Positions 1-5,857 of a stretch of DNA of 8,801 bases are shown here, one piece after another; position 1 is the stretch's first letter, and the number at the start of each line of letters is the position of its first letter. Under the pieces are notes generated by a model that made no database searches, was not told the origin of the DNA, and saw only the letters and a list, made by a program, of their open reading frames with translations. The DNA comes from Selenomonadaceae bacterium. GTDB lineage: Bacteria > Bacillota > Negativicutes > Selenomonadales > Selenomonadaceae. The DNA lies in the NCBI GenBank assembly GCA_017390245.1, contig JAFPCE010000267.1:1-8801 (forward strand), given 5' to 3'. Made by a program: the position numbers and the translations under genes.

Positions 1-400
1 AAACGATAATGAACCATACAGCAAATACTATCAAAGTAACCACAGGCATCAGCATAAGGATGACACCTAAGCCAGTGGCCACGCCCTTGCCGCCTTTAAA
101 GCCTAAAAACAGCGACCAGGAATGGCCCACAATAGCCAGAATACCGCATAGGATACCTGCCACTGCAGTTTCACCAAAGTGCAGCCCCAAATATACGCTA
201 ATGGCACCCTTCAGCAAGTCCAGAGCAAAGATTAAAATGCCAGCAGACTTGCCAATAGTACGCCAAGCATTGGTAGCACCGATATTATGGCTGCCATGCT
301 CCCTGAGATCTACGCCCCAGATGCCCTTGCCGCAAATCAGGCCATTAGGAATAGAGCCCAGTAAATAACTAATGATACATACTACAATAATGCTCATCAT
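1..400 (-). CDS. plsY: Glycerol-3-phosphate acyltransferase PlsY, 3'-truncated by the window edge
   Basis: PlsY is an integral membrane enzyme that moves the acyl group from acyl-phosphate to sn-glycerol-3-phosphate, the first acylation of phosphatidic acid synthesis. The reading frame stays open from 400 to the window edge and gives 133 residues, about two thirds of the usual 190-210. Visible family signatures are SYLLGSIPNG (residues 11-20) in the first membrane helix, GSHNIGATN (36-44), and GHSWSLFLGFKGGKGVATG (92-110) with the glycine/lysine-rich phosphate-binding loop. Hydrophobic stretches at about 2-16, 53-72, 79-98 and 112-133 fit a multi-spanning protein. Two start codons stand in tandem (400 and 397). 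A purine run, GGGGG at 410-406, lies 5 nt before the first, so I chose 400. The gene follows der by 42 nt with no terminator seen, so it is probably co-transcribed with it. Two motif positions differ from the common consensus: H38 where Gly is frequent, and W95-S96 in the second motif. Confidence 0.93.
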   Translation of the reverse strand, partial: MMSIIVVCIISYLLGSIPNGLICGKGIWGVDLREHGSHNIGATNAWRTIGKSAGILIFALDLLKGAISVYLGLHFGETAVAGILCGILAIVGHSWSLFLGFKGGKGVATGLGVILMLMPVVTLIVFAVWFIIV

Positions 401-442
401 AGCATCCCCCTTTTCCTAAAATGAACTAAGAGCCAGCAAGGC

Positions 443-1774
443 TTAATAATCCTCGTCTTCCTTACGGCCACGGACAATGAGCTTTAAAGGAGTACCCTCA
501 AAGCCAAAGCTGTCCCTGAGCTTGTTTTCAATGAAGCGCAAATAGGAAAAATGCATCAGCTCTGGATCATTAACAAAAATAATAAACTTCGGTGGCTGAA
601 TATCAGCCTGAGTCATGAAGTAAATCTTCAGCTTCTTGCCTCTGTGAGCTGGTGGCGGATTAACAGATACAGCATCACGAATCAGCTCATTTAAGACACT
701 GGTCTGGATGCGCATGGACTGCTGGTCAGCCACGTACTTAACCAATGCAGTAATACGGGAAATACGCTGGTGAGTTAAGGCAGAGGTATACAGCACTGGT
801 GCGTACTGCAAAAAGCCCAGCTCATCACGGAGATCCTCAGTAAAGCGCAGGGTGGATTTATCATCCTTGTCAGGGAAAACATCCCACTTGTTGACAACGA
901 TAACAACACCCTTGCCAGACTCGTGGGCATAGCCAGCAATCTTTTTATCCTGCTCGGTGATGCCTTCCTCAGCGTTAATAACCATGAGCACTACATCCGC
1001 TCTGTCTACAGCACGGAGGGAGCGCATGACACTGTAACGCTCAATGGCCTCATCAATCTTGCCCTTGCGGCGCATGCCAGCGGTATCAATCAGCATAAAC
1101 TTCATGCCATCTGCAACAAAATGGGTGTCAATAGCATCTCTGGTAGTACCAGGAATATTGCTGACAATAACACGCTCCTCACCAATAAGAGCATTGACGA
1201 TAGAAGACTTGCCAACATTAGGACGGCCAATAACCGCAATGCTGATTTCATCATCCTCTTTTATCTCGTCACTTTCCTGTGGGAAAGCAGCTACTACAGC
1301 ATCCAGCATATCACCTAGCCCTAAGGAATTAGACGCTGCAATGCCGATAGGATCACCTAAGCCCAGGTTGTAAAACTCATAAATAGCTGGCTCTAGCTGA
1401 GGGCTGTCAATCTTGTTAACTGCCAGAATAACAGGCTTTTTCGTGCTGCGCAAAAGCCTTGCTACCTCCTGGTCTGCAGTAGTTACACCAGCACGGCCAT
1501 CCACCACAAAGACGATAACATCTGCTTCCTCCATGGCTACCATAGCCTGCTGGCGCATGGATTTTAAGATATGATCATCATCTACGAACTCAATACCACC
1601 TGTATCAATCATAGTAAAGGTGTGATTGAGCCACTCTGCATCCATATAAATTCTGTCTCTGGTAACACCCGGGAAGTCATCTACGATGGATACACGTCTT
1701 TTACCTATCTGATTGAATAATGTAGATTTACCAACATTTGGTCTGCCTACAATGGCCACTATTGGCTTACTCAT
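443..1774 (-). CDS. der: Ribosome assembly GTPase Der (EngA)
   Basis: Der is the tandem-domain GTPase needed for maturation of the 50S ribosomal subunit. The 443 residues match the usual family length. G domain 1 shows GRPNVGKS (10-17), the switch T38, DTGG (57-60) and NKID (120-123). G domain 2 shows GRPNVGKS (183-190), PGTTRD (208-213), DTAG (230-233) and NKWD (295-298). A KH-like RNA-binding domain fills about 355-443 and contains the family segment VNPPPAHRGKK (371-381). The ATG at 1774 directly precedes SKPIVAIVGRPN and overlaps the TAA of the upstream radical SAM gene by one base (TAATG). AGGAGG at 1789-1784 lies 9 nt upstream, inside the end of that gene, so the two are probably translationally coupled. 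The frame stays open upstream to 1819, but that 15-residue extension has no family support. The G5 motif of domain 1 reads AASN (146-149) rather than the usual SAxxG, a mild variation. Confidence 0.97.
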   Translation of the reverse strand: MSKPIVAIVGRPNVGKSTLFNQIGKRRVSIVDDFPGVTRDRIYMDAEWLNHTFTMIDTGGIEFVDDDHILKSMRQQAMVAMEEADVIVFVVDGRAGVTTADQEVARLLRSTKKPVILAVNKIDSPQLEPAIYEFYNLGLGDPIGIAASNSLGLGDMLDAVVAAFPQESDEIKEDDEISIAVIGRPNVGKSSIVNALIGEERVIVSNIPGTTRDAIDTHFVADGMKFMLIDTAGMRRKGKIDEAIERYSVMRSLRAVDRADVVLMVINAEEGITEQDKKIAGYAHESGKGVVIVVNKWDVFPDKDDKSTLRFTEDLRDELGFLQYAPVLYTSALTHQRISRITALVKYVADQQSMRIQTSVLNELIRDAVSVNPPPAHRGKKLKIYFMTQADIQPPKFIIFVNDPELMHFSYLRFIENKLRDSFGFEGTPLKLIVRGRKEDEDY

Positions 1775-3171
1775 TACTCTCTGCCTCCTCTCTTGGTATA
1801 GGCAGCATTGCTCTGCCACATATACGCTGCTGTCTCGGAACCTACGCCGCTGTAGTCATCCCAGCTGGTAAGAGCTTCATAGAAATCTTTGCCAGAGCCA
1901 ACTGTTTCTACCCGGCAAGGTATCTTATCCCTGAATTCCTGCAGGGAAACATCATCTAAAAATATATTATCTCCCGCCCTGAGGCAAGACTCTGGAATCA
2001 TAATACCATCCAGCTTATCAGCCACTGGCTCAATATTATCCAGCATATCACGGGCAGTTAACAGCCCTGATACATTAACAGTAGTGCCAAAGCAGTTGTT
2101 AGGCACAGGAATCATCTGGATTTCCACATCAGAAAGCTCCAGAGATTTTGCTAAACGTTCAAAAAGCTGGGCAATAGCAGTTCCTGTAACAATACCTAAA
2201 CGGTGTTTTTTCTGATAATTTTCTGCTATTTCTGCAGCTTCTGCCTTGGCTGCTTTAAACTGCTCTACGAAATTTCTGGCCAGGCCAATACCGTTATCCA
2301 GCTGGGGAAACCCGTCATAATATTCTGCTGGTGGCAGTGGCATATCTGCCAGTAAATAGAATTCATCACCTAGATAAACAAAAGTAGCACCATGTTTGGC
2401 CCTTTCCTGAGCCTGGACCTTCTCCACCTGCTCCACTACCCTTCTGGCACTTTCCTTATCAAAGCCCTGCAAAGGATAGCAGTCAGTACGGAACTTGGTT
2501 AAGCCTACTGGCACAATGGCCATGGACTGGGCATGGGGCTGACGGGCGATAATGTCTGCCATAGAGCGGTCCAGCTCTGCTCCGTCATTGAGGCCACGGC
2601 ATAAAACTATCTGTGTATGATATTCTACATCCGCTGCCTCCAGCTTGTCTAGCTGGGTCATGATTCTATCTGCTGTACGGCACCTGAGCATCTCCTTGCG
2701 AAGCTCTGGATTGGTGCACTGCACAGACACATAAAGAGGTGATAAATGATACTGCTTGATGCGCTGGAAATCCGCATCCACCATATTGGTCATGGTGATG
2801 AAATTGCCATACAAAAAGGACATGCGGTAATCGTCATCCTTAATATTAAGACTTTCACGCATATTGGGTGCCACCTGGTCTACAAAGCAGAAATAACAGT
2901 TATTGGCACAATGTCTGATGCCGTCAAATACTGCTGACTCAAACTCTACACCTAGTTCTTCATCATAGTCCTTATCAAATTCAAACAGCTCCTGCTCACC
3001 ATCAGCATGCTCTACCAGCATTTCAATTTCTTCGTCAGCAAAGGCAAAGCTGAGGTCAATAATATCCCGCAGCTCCATGCCATTTACAGACAGAATCTTG
3101 TCACCTGGCACTAAGCCAAGCTCATCTGCCAGGCTGTCCTCAGGCACTGTGAGAATTTTGCCATACTTCAT
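1774..3171 (-). CDS. PDZ–radical SAM–DUF512 protein of unknown function
   Basis: This 465-residue protein belongs to the DUF512 radical SAM family, whose reaction is not known to me. Three parts can be seen. A PDZ-like N-terminus (about 1-65) carries ADELGLVPGDKILSVNG. A radical SAM core has the CxxxCxxC cluster C88, C92, C95, which should bind a [4Fe-4S] cluster and S-adenosylmethionine, followed by the family block KDDDYRMSFLYGNFITMTN (111-129). A C-terminal DUF512 region (about 260-465) includes LGDEFYLLADMPLPP (267-281), GFPQLDNGIG (287-296), the glycine-rich GIVTGT (326-331), NCFGTTVNVSGL (359-370) and NIFLDD (402-407). No signal peptide or membrane segment is evident, so it is probably cytoplasmic. 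The ATG at 3171 has GAGGTG 6 nt upstream. Its stop codon overlaps the start of der, which hints at a role near ribosome biogenesis or GTP-dependent assembly; this is inference from position only. The cluster implies oxygen sensitivity. Confidence 0.93.
   Translation of the reverse strand: MKYGKILTVPEDSLADELGLVPGDKILSVNGMELRDIIDLSFAFADEEIEMLVEHADGEQELFEFDKDYDEELGVEFESAVFDGIRHCANNCYFCFVDQVAPNMRESLNIKDDDYRMSFLYGNFITMTNMVDADFQRIKQYHLSPLYVSVQCTNPELRKEMLRCRTADRIMTQLDKLEAADVEYHTQIVLCRGLNDGAELDRSMADIIARQPHAQSMAIVPVGLTKFRTDCYPLQGFDKESARRVVEQVEKVQAQERAKHGATFVYLGDEFYLLADMPLPPAEYYDGFPQLDNGIGLARNFVEQFKAAKAEAAEIAENYQKKHRLGIVTGTAIAQLFERLAKSLELSDVEIQMIPVPNNCFGTTVNVSGLLTARDMLDNIEPVADKLDGIMIPESCLRAGDNIFLDDVSLQEFRDKIPCRVETVGSGKDFYEALTSWDDYSGVGSETAAYMWQSNAAYTKRGGRE
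1784..1789 (-). promoter_or_regulatory. Ribosome binding site of der inside the upstream gene
   Basis: AGGAGG on the minus strand, 9 nt before the der ATG at 1774. It lies in the codons for the terminal Gly-Gly-Arg-Glu of the radical SAM protein. It supports 1774 rather than 1819 as the der start, and together with the TAATG overlap it suggests coupled translation. Confidence 0.8.
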
Positions 3172-3210
3172 TCATTACACCTCAAAAATAACAAAACCAT
3201 AACATTAAAG

Positions 3211-3240
3211 TAAGGAGTGATGAAAACTCACCACTCCCCA
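3211..3240 (-). terminator. Terminator-like or attenuator hairpin downstream of rpsA
   Basis: The minus-strand RNA forms a 10-bp stem, GGAGUGGUGA (3237-3228) with UCAUCACUCC (3223-3214), closed by a GUUU loop. Two G·U pairs and one U-A pair extend it to 13 bp (3240/3211). The internal G·U pair (3231 with 3220) would be an A/C mismatch on the plus strand, so the structure belongs to the minus-strand transcript. The 3' flank reads UUACUUUAAU, an interrupted U tract, so termination is probably partial. This would let the highly expressed rpsA be followed by less transcript of the radical SAM gene and der. It could instead protect or define the 3' end of the rpsA mRNA. Confidence 0.6.
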
Positions 3241-3246
3241 CAATAT

Positions 3247-3266
3247 GAACAGAGTCACCTCTGTCC
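3247..3266 (-). other. Small hairpin with GUGA tetraloop in the rpsA–radical SAM gap
   Basis: The minus-strand RNA forms GGACAGAG–GUGA–CUCUGUUC, an 8-bp stem with one G·U pair and a GNRA-type tetraloop. It starts 26 nt after the rpsA stop codon and is followed, 6 nt later, by the larger hairpin at 3240-3211. There is no U tract behind it, so it is not a terminator by itself. It may be a processing or stability element. I recognise no known riboswitch in the gap. Confidence 0.45.
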
Positions 3267-3292
3267 TGCCTATCTGCTTTTAAAGACTGGAA

Positions 3293-4372
3293 TTACTCAG
3301 CCTCAGTATTAGCCTTGGTAATGCTCAAGGAAATACGCTTTCTCTTCACGTCGATATGAAGAATCTTAACCTGTACTTCCTGCTTCAGCTCAACAGCCTC
3401 ATCTGCACGGTTAATGCGCTTAGCTGCAAGCTCACCCATAGGAATGAGACCATCAAAGCCTGGCTCAATCTCCATGAATGCACCAAAGTCAGTTAACTTG
3501 ATGATAGTACCGGAAATGATAGAACCCTCCTGATACTTCTCAGCCTTCTCTAACCATGGATCTGGCATAGTCTCCTTAACGGAGAGGGAAATACGGCCGG
3601 ACTCAGCATCGATGCTCTTAATCTTAACGTCAAGCTTCTGGCCCTCAGTTAACACATCAGCTGGCTTTCTTACGCGGCTCCAGGAAAGGTCGGAAATATG
3701 AGCTAAACCGTCTACACCACCGATATCGATGAATGCACCGTAGTCAACCAGACGCTTAACAGTACCCTCTACTACATCGCCCTCATGTACAGTCTCAAAT
3801 ACCTTTGTGCGGTTAGCCTCACGCTCAGTCTCCAATACCTGACGGCGGGAGAGAACGAGACGCTGCTTGCGGATATCTAACTCAATAGGAAGAGCCTTAA
3901 CAGTCTGGCCAACATAGCCATCTAATTCCTTAACATAGTGAAGAGCAACCTGGGATGCAGGGATAAATGCACGAACGCCCTGAACGCGTGCAACTAAACC
4001 GCCCTTAACAACCTGAGTAATCTCAGCGTCAACAGGCTCGCCCTTCTCTACGATACCATCTAATTCCTTCCAGGAAGCAAGACGGTCAGCCTTTACCTTG
4101 GAAACGGTAAGGCCATACTCGCCGCCCTTGGATACAACCAGTACCTCAATAACGTCGTCAACCTTAACAACGTCCTTAGCGGACTCTGGAGCTGGATCAG
4201 CAAGCTCATGCTTTGCAACTGGAATATCGTTCTTGTTACCCTTAACATTAACGATAGCTTCGTTATCATTAACTGCAACGACAGTCGCATCGACTAAATC
4301 GTGCTCATTTATCTCCTTTATAGATTCTTCTTCTGCTGCTAATAAAGCTGCCATGTTCATTTCTTCTGACAC
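3293..4372 (-). CDS. rpsA: 30S ribosomal protein S1 (four S1 domains)
   Basis: This protein binds mRNA through repeated S1 (OB-fold) domains and aids translation initiation. Its 359 residues hold four S1 repeats at about 24-93, 110-178, 195-266 and 281-352. The last two are the most canonical, with VDYGAFIDIGGVDGLAHIS (209-227) and TDFGAFMEIEPGFDGLIPM (294-312). Four repeats is the shorter form usual in Bacillota, against six in E. coli. The start is GTG at 4372, inside ispH: AAGGAGG (4389-4383) lies 10 nt before it. An in-frame ATG at 4360 overlaps the ispH stop as ATGA but has only a weak AGAAGAA before it; starting there would remove four residues. Of 17 arginine codons, 15 are CGT or CGC and two are AGA, whereas plsC splits evenly between CGY and AGR. 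This suits high expression. In several Bacillota, S1 is fused to IspH; here the two are separate but overlapping. Confidence 0.95.
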   Translation of the reverse strand: MSEEMNMAALLAAEEESIKEINEHDLVDATVVAVNDNEAIVNVKGNKNDIPVAKHELADPAPESAKDVVKVDDVIEVLVVSKGGEYGLTVSKVKADRLASWKELDGIVEKGEPVDAEITQVVKGGLVARVQGVRAFIPASQVALHYVKELDGYVGQTVKALPIELDIRKQRLVLSRRQVLETEREANRTKVFETVHEGDVVEGTVKRLVDYGAFIDIGGVDGLAHISDLSWSRVRKPADVLTEGQKLDVKIKSIDAESGRISLSVKETMPDPWLEKAEKYQEGSIISGTIIKLTDFGAFMEIEPGFDGLIPMGELAAKRINRADEAVELKQEVQVKILHIDVKRKRISLSITKANTEAE

Positions 4373-5184
4373 TTCTTGTAAACCTCCTTGATAATCCAGT
4401 CAGGAGTAGATGCTCCCGCTGTGATACCAATTTTTTTATTATTTGCAAACCACTCGTCACAGACTTCATCAGCTGTTTCAATGTGGTATGTTTTACACTT
4501 TTCTGCACAAAGCTGGGCCAGCCTTGTGGTATTGGCACTGTTTCTGCCACCAATGACAATCATGAAATCAACTTCCTGAGCCAGCTTCACTGCTGCTGAC
4601 TGGCGCTGATCTGTGGCCGTACATATTGTACGCATGATTTTAACCTCCAGTGACTTATCCAGAAGCACCATGACAATGCTCTTAAACTTAGCACTGGAAA
4701 ATGTAGTCTGGGATACAACGCCTATCCTGCGCATAGCTGGCAGTGCTTCTGCCTCTGTCTCATCGTTGACAGCAACAGAGCCTTCCCCTGCCCACTGCAG
4801 AATACTCTTCACCTCTGGGTGATTCTTATCCCCTACTATAACTACCTGATACCCTGCCTCAGCCAGTTCCTTGGCAGAACGCTGTGCCTTCAGCACATGA
4901 GGACAGGTGGCATCTATGGTATGCAGTCCCTTTTGCTCAATTTTCTCATATACAGATGGGCCTACACCATGGGAACGAATAATCACCGTACCACTGTCAA
5001 GCTCATCTAATGAATCAATCTTGCCAACACCCTCTTCTGCCAGCTTAGCTACCATCTGAGGATTGTGGATGATTGGTCCGAGAGTAAAGGCATCCTTGGC
5101 TAGGGAGGCTGCGTCCTCTGCTAATTGAATAGCACGCTTAACTCCATAACAGAAGCCCAGATTTTCAGCTAACAGAACCTCCAT
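4357..5184 (-). CDS. ispH: 4-hydroxy-3-methylbut-2-enyl diphosphate reductase IspH (LytB)
   Basis: IspH is the [4Fe-4S] enzyme that reduces HMBPP to IPP and DMAPP in the last step of the MEP isoprenoid pathway. The 275 residues contain the three cluster cysteines C12 (GFCYGVKRA), C94 (DATCPHV) and C188 (TICTATDQRQ). The substrate pocket residues are H40 (IIHNP), H72 (RSHGVG), H122 and E124 (NHPE), T161 (SQTTF), S216 and N218 (GRNSANTTRL) and S259 (GAST). The start is ATG at 5184. A GTG directly upstream at 5187 is possible, and both are served by AGGAGG at 5200-5195, with 10 and 7 nt spacing. The frame opens further upstream to a TTG at 5205, which lies before the ribosome binding site and is not credible. 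The gene has its own likely promoter in the 66-nt gap after plsC and overlaps rpsA by 16 nt. The cluster makes the enzyme oxygen-sensitive. Confidence 0.97.
   Translation of the reverse strand: MEVLLAENLGFCYGVKRAIQLAEDAASLAKDAFTLGPIIHNPQMVAKLAEEGVGKIDSLDELDSGTVIIRSHGVGPSVYEKIEQKGLHTIDATCPHVLKAQRSAKELAEAGYQVVIVGDKNHPEVKSILQWAGEGSVAVNDETEAEALPAMRRIGVVSQTTFSSAKFKSIVMVLLDKSLEVKIMRTICTATDQRQSAAVKLAQEVDFMIVIGGRNSANTTRLAQLCAEKCKTYHIETADEVCDEWFANNKKIGITAGASTPDWIIKEVYKKCQKK
4383..4389 (-). promoter_or_regulatory. Ribosome binding site that sets the rpsA start within ispH
   Basis: AAGGAGG on the minus strand lies in the last codons of ispH. It is 10 nt before the GTG at 4372 and 22 nt before the ATG at 4360. 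The distance favours the GTG, giving a 16-nt gene overlap, although coupled initiation at the ATGA overlap cannot be excluded. Confidence 0.7.
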
Positions 5185-5194
5185 CACGGTAATT

Positions 5195-5200
5195 CCTCCT
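5195..5200 (-). promoter_or_regulatory. Ribosome binding site of ispH
   Basis: AGGAGG on the minus strand, 10 nt from the ATG at 5184 and 7 nt from the GTG at 5187. It rules out the longer frame opening at the TTG at 5205. Confidence 0.8.
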
Positions 5201-5213
5201 TGCAAACCTTAAA

Positions 5214-5242
5214 GGTGTACTAACATACTACAATAGTATACC
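5214..5242. promoter_or_regulatory. Overlapping dyads at the ispH promoter, possible operator
   Basis: A perfect 6-3-6 inverted repeat, ATACTA–CAA–TAGTAT (plus strand, 5225-5239), overlaps the -10 element and predicted start site. A second, longer dyad, GGTGTAC (5214-5220) with GTATACC (5236-5242), has 6 of 7 complementary positions and is centred 4 nt away. A third short dyad, ACCTT–A–AAGGT, lies at 5206-5216. Dyads over a -10 box are typical of repressor sites, but the sequence is AT-rich and short, and I cannot assign a regulator. Confidence 0.3.
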
Positions 5243-5263
5243 ATCTTTTTTTAGCATTTGCTA
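5235..5263 (-). promoter_or_regulatory. Candidate extended -10 promoter for ispH–rpsA
   Basis: Minus-strand TGGTATACT (5243-5235) matches an extended -10 element (TGn plus TATACT, 5 of 6 to TATAAT). With a 17-nt spacer, the -35 position is TAGCAA (5263-5258), a poor match, as is common when an extended -10 is present. Predicted initiation near 5228 gives a leader of about 44 nt with a strong ribosome binding site. The -35 lies inside the end of plsC. The -10 overlaps inverted repeats described separately, so the site may be regulated. Confidence 0.5.
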
Positions 5264-5853
5264 TGTAATTTTATCAAATTTTCAATTTTTTTCATAATTT
5301 CCTGGGAAAACTCTTCTAAAGCGGCCTTATCGTTGCTTTTTCCTTCATAATATATTGGCTCACCGAAAACTATAGTCAGCTGTGGAAATTTTTCTTCCTT
5401 GCTCCAGATTTTATTAGTGCCAATCAATGCTGTAGGCACAACTGGTGCTTTGCTCATAGCCGCAATGAGAGATACGCCGGCTTGAGCCTTGTGGAGCTTG
5501 CCGTCTCTGCTGCGTGTTCCCTCTGGGAAAATCCCCAGGCACAAGCCCTTCTTTAAAATATTCAAGGCCATTTTAATAGCACCACGGTCGGATGCACCAC
5601 GCTTTACCGGAAAGGCATTCAGGCTCTTTATAATCGCCCCGGCAATAGCTGGCTTAAACAGCTCTTCTTTAGCCATGTATCCCACAGTTCTAGGCAGATA
5701 TGTACCTAAAATAGGCGGATCCCAGTTGCTCATGTGGTTGGCTGCCATAATCATGGCACCTTCCTTCGGCACATTTTCCGCACCAATAACCTTTGGTGAA
5801 AAAAGCAGATTAAAGGTAAACCTGAAGATAACCTTTAAGATTTTATAAAACAT
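5251..5853 (-). CDS. plsC: 1-acyl-sn-glycerol-3-phosphate acyltransferase PlsC
   Basis: PlsC adds the second acyl chain to lysophosphatidic acid, giving phosphatidic acid at the inner face of the membrane. The 200 residues show the four acyltransferase blocks in order: NHMSNWD (39-45, with catalytic H40 and D45), FPVKRG (81-86), FPEGTRS (109-115) and VVPTALIG (138-145). The N-terminal stretch at about 5-18 is hydrophobic and may anchor the protein. Length fits the short Bacillota form. ATG 5853 is preceded by AGGTG with 5 nt spacing and comes 4 nt after the cmk stop, so it is almost certainly in the same transcript. plsY at the far end of the window supplies the preceding acylation. The family includes acyltransferases of related substrate, so the exact acceptor is inferred. 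Arginine codons are mixed (three CGY, three AGR), unlike rpsA. Confidence 0.92.
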   Translation of the reverse strand: MFYKILKVIFRFTFNLLFSPKVIGAENVPKEGAMIMAANHMSNWDPPILGTYLPRTVGYMAKEELFKPAIAGAIIKSLNAFPVKRGASDRGAIKMALNILKKGLCLGIFPEGTRSRDGKLHKAQAGVSLIAAMSKAPVVPTALIGTNKIWSKEEKFPQLTIVFGEPIYYEGKSNDKAALEEFSQEIMKKIENLIKLHSKC

Positions 5854-5857
5854 ATTA

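Noticed and set aside
9..368. A 119-codon plus-strand open frame at the window start
   Set aside because: It is antisense to plsY, whose minus-strand translation shows unmistakable PlsY motifs; the plus-strand product is proline-rich with no recognisable domain.
1775..1819. A longer der reading frame with 15 extra N-terminal residues
   Set aside because: The extension lies within the radical SAM gene. The ATG at 1774 has AGGAGG at proper distance and matches the family N-terminus.
3172..3292. A riboswitch or small gene in the rpsA–radical SAM gap
   Set aside because: I find hairpins but no conserved core of a riboswitch class I know, and no reading frame with a ribosome binding site.
4357..4372. 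Programmed -1 frameshift producing an IspH–S1 fusion protein
   Set aside because: A -1 shift would join the frames, but the overlap lacks a canonical X XXY YYZ slippery heptamer, and rpsA has its own strong ribosome binding site.
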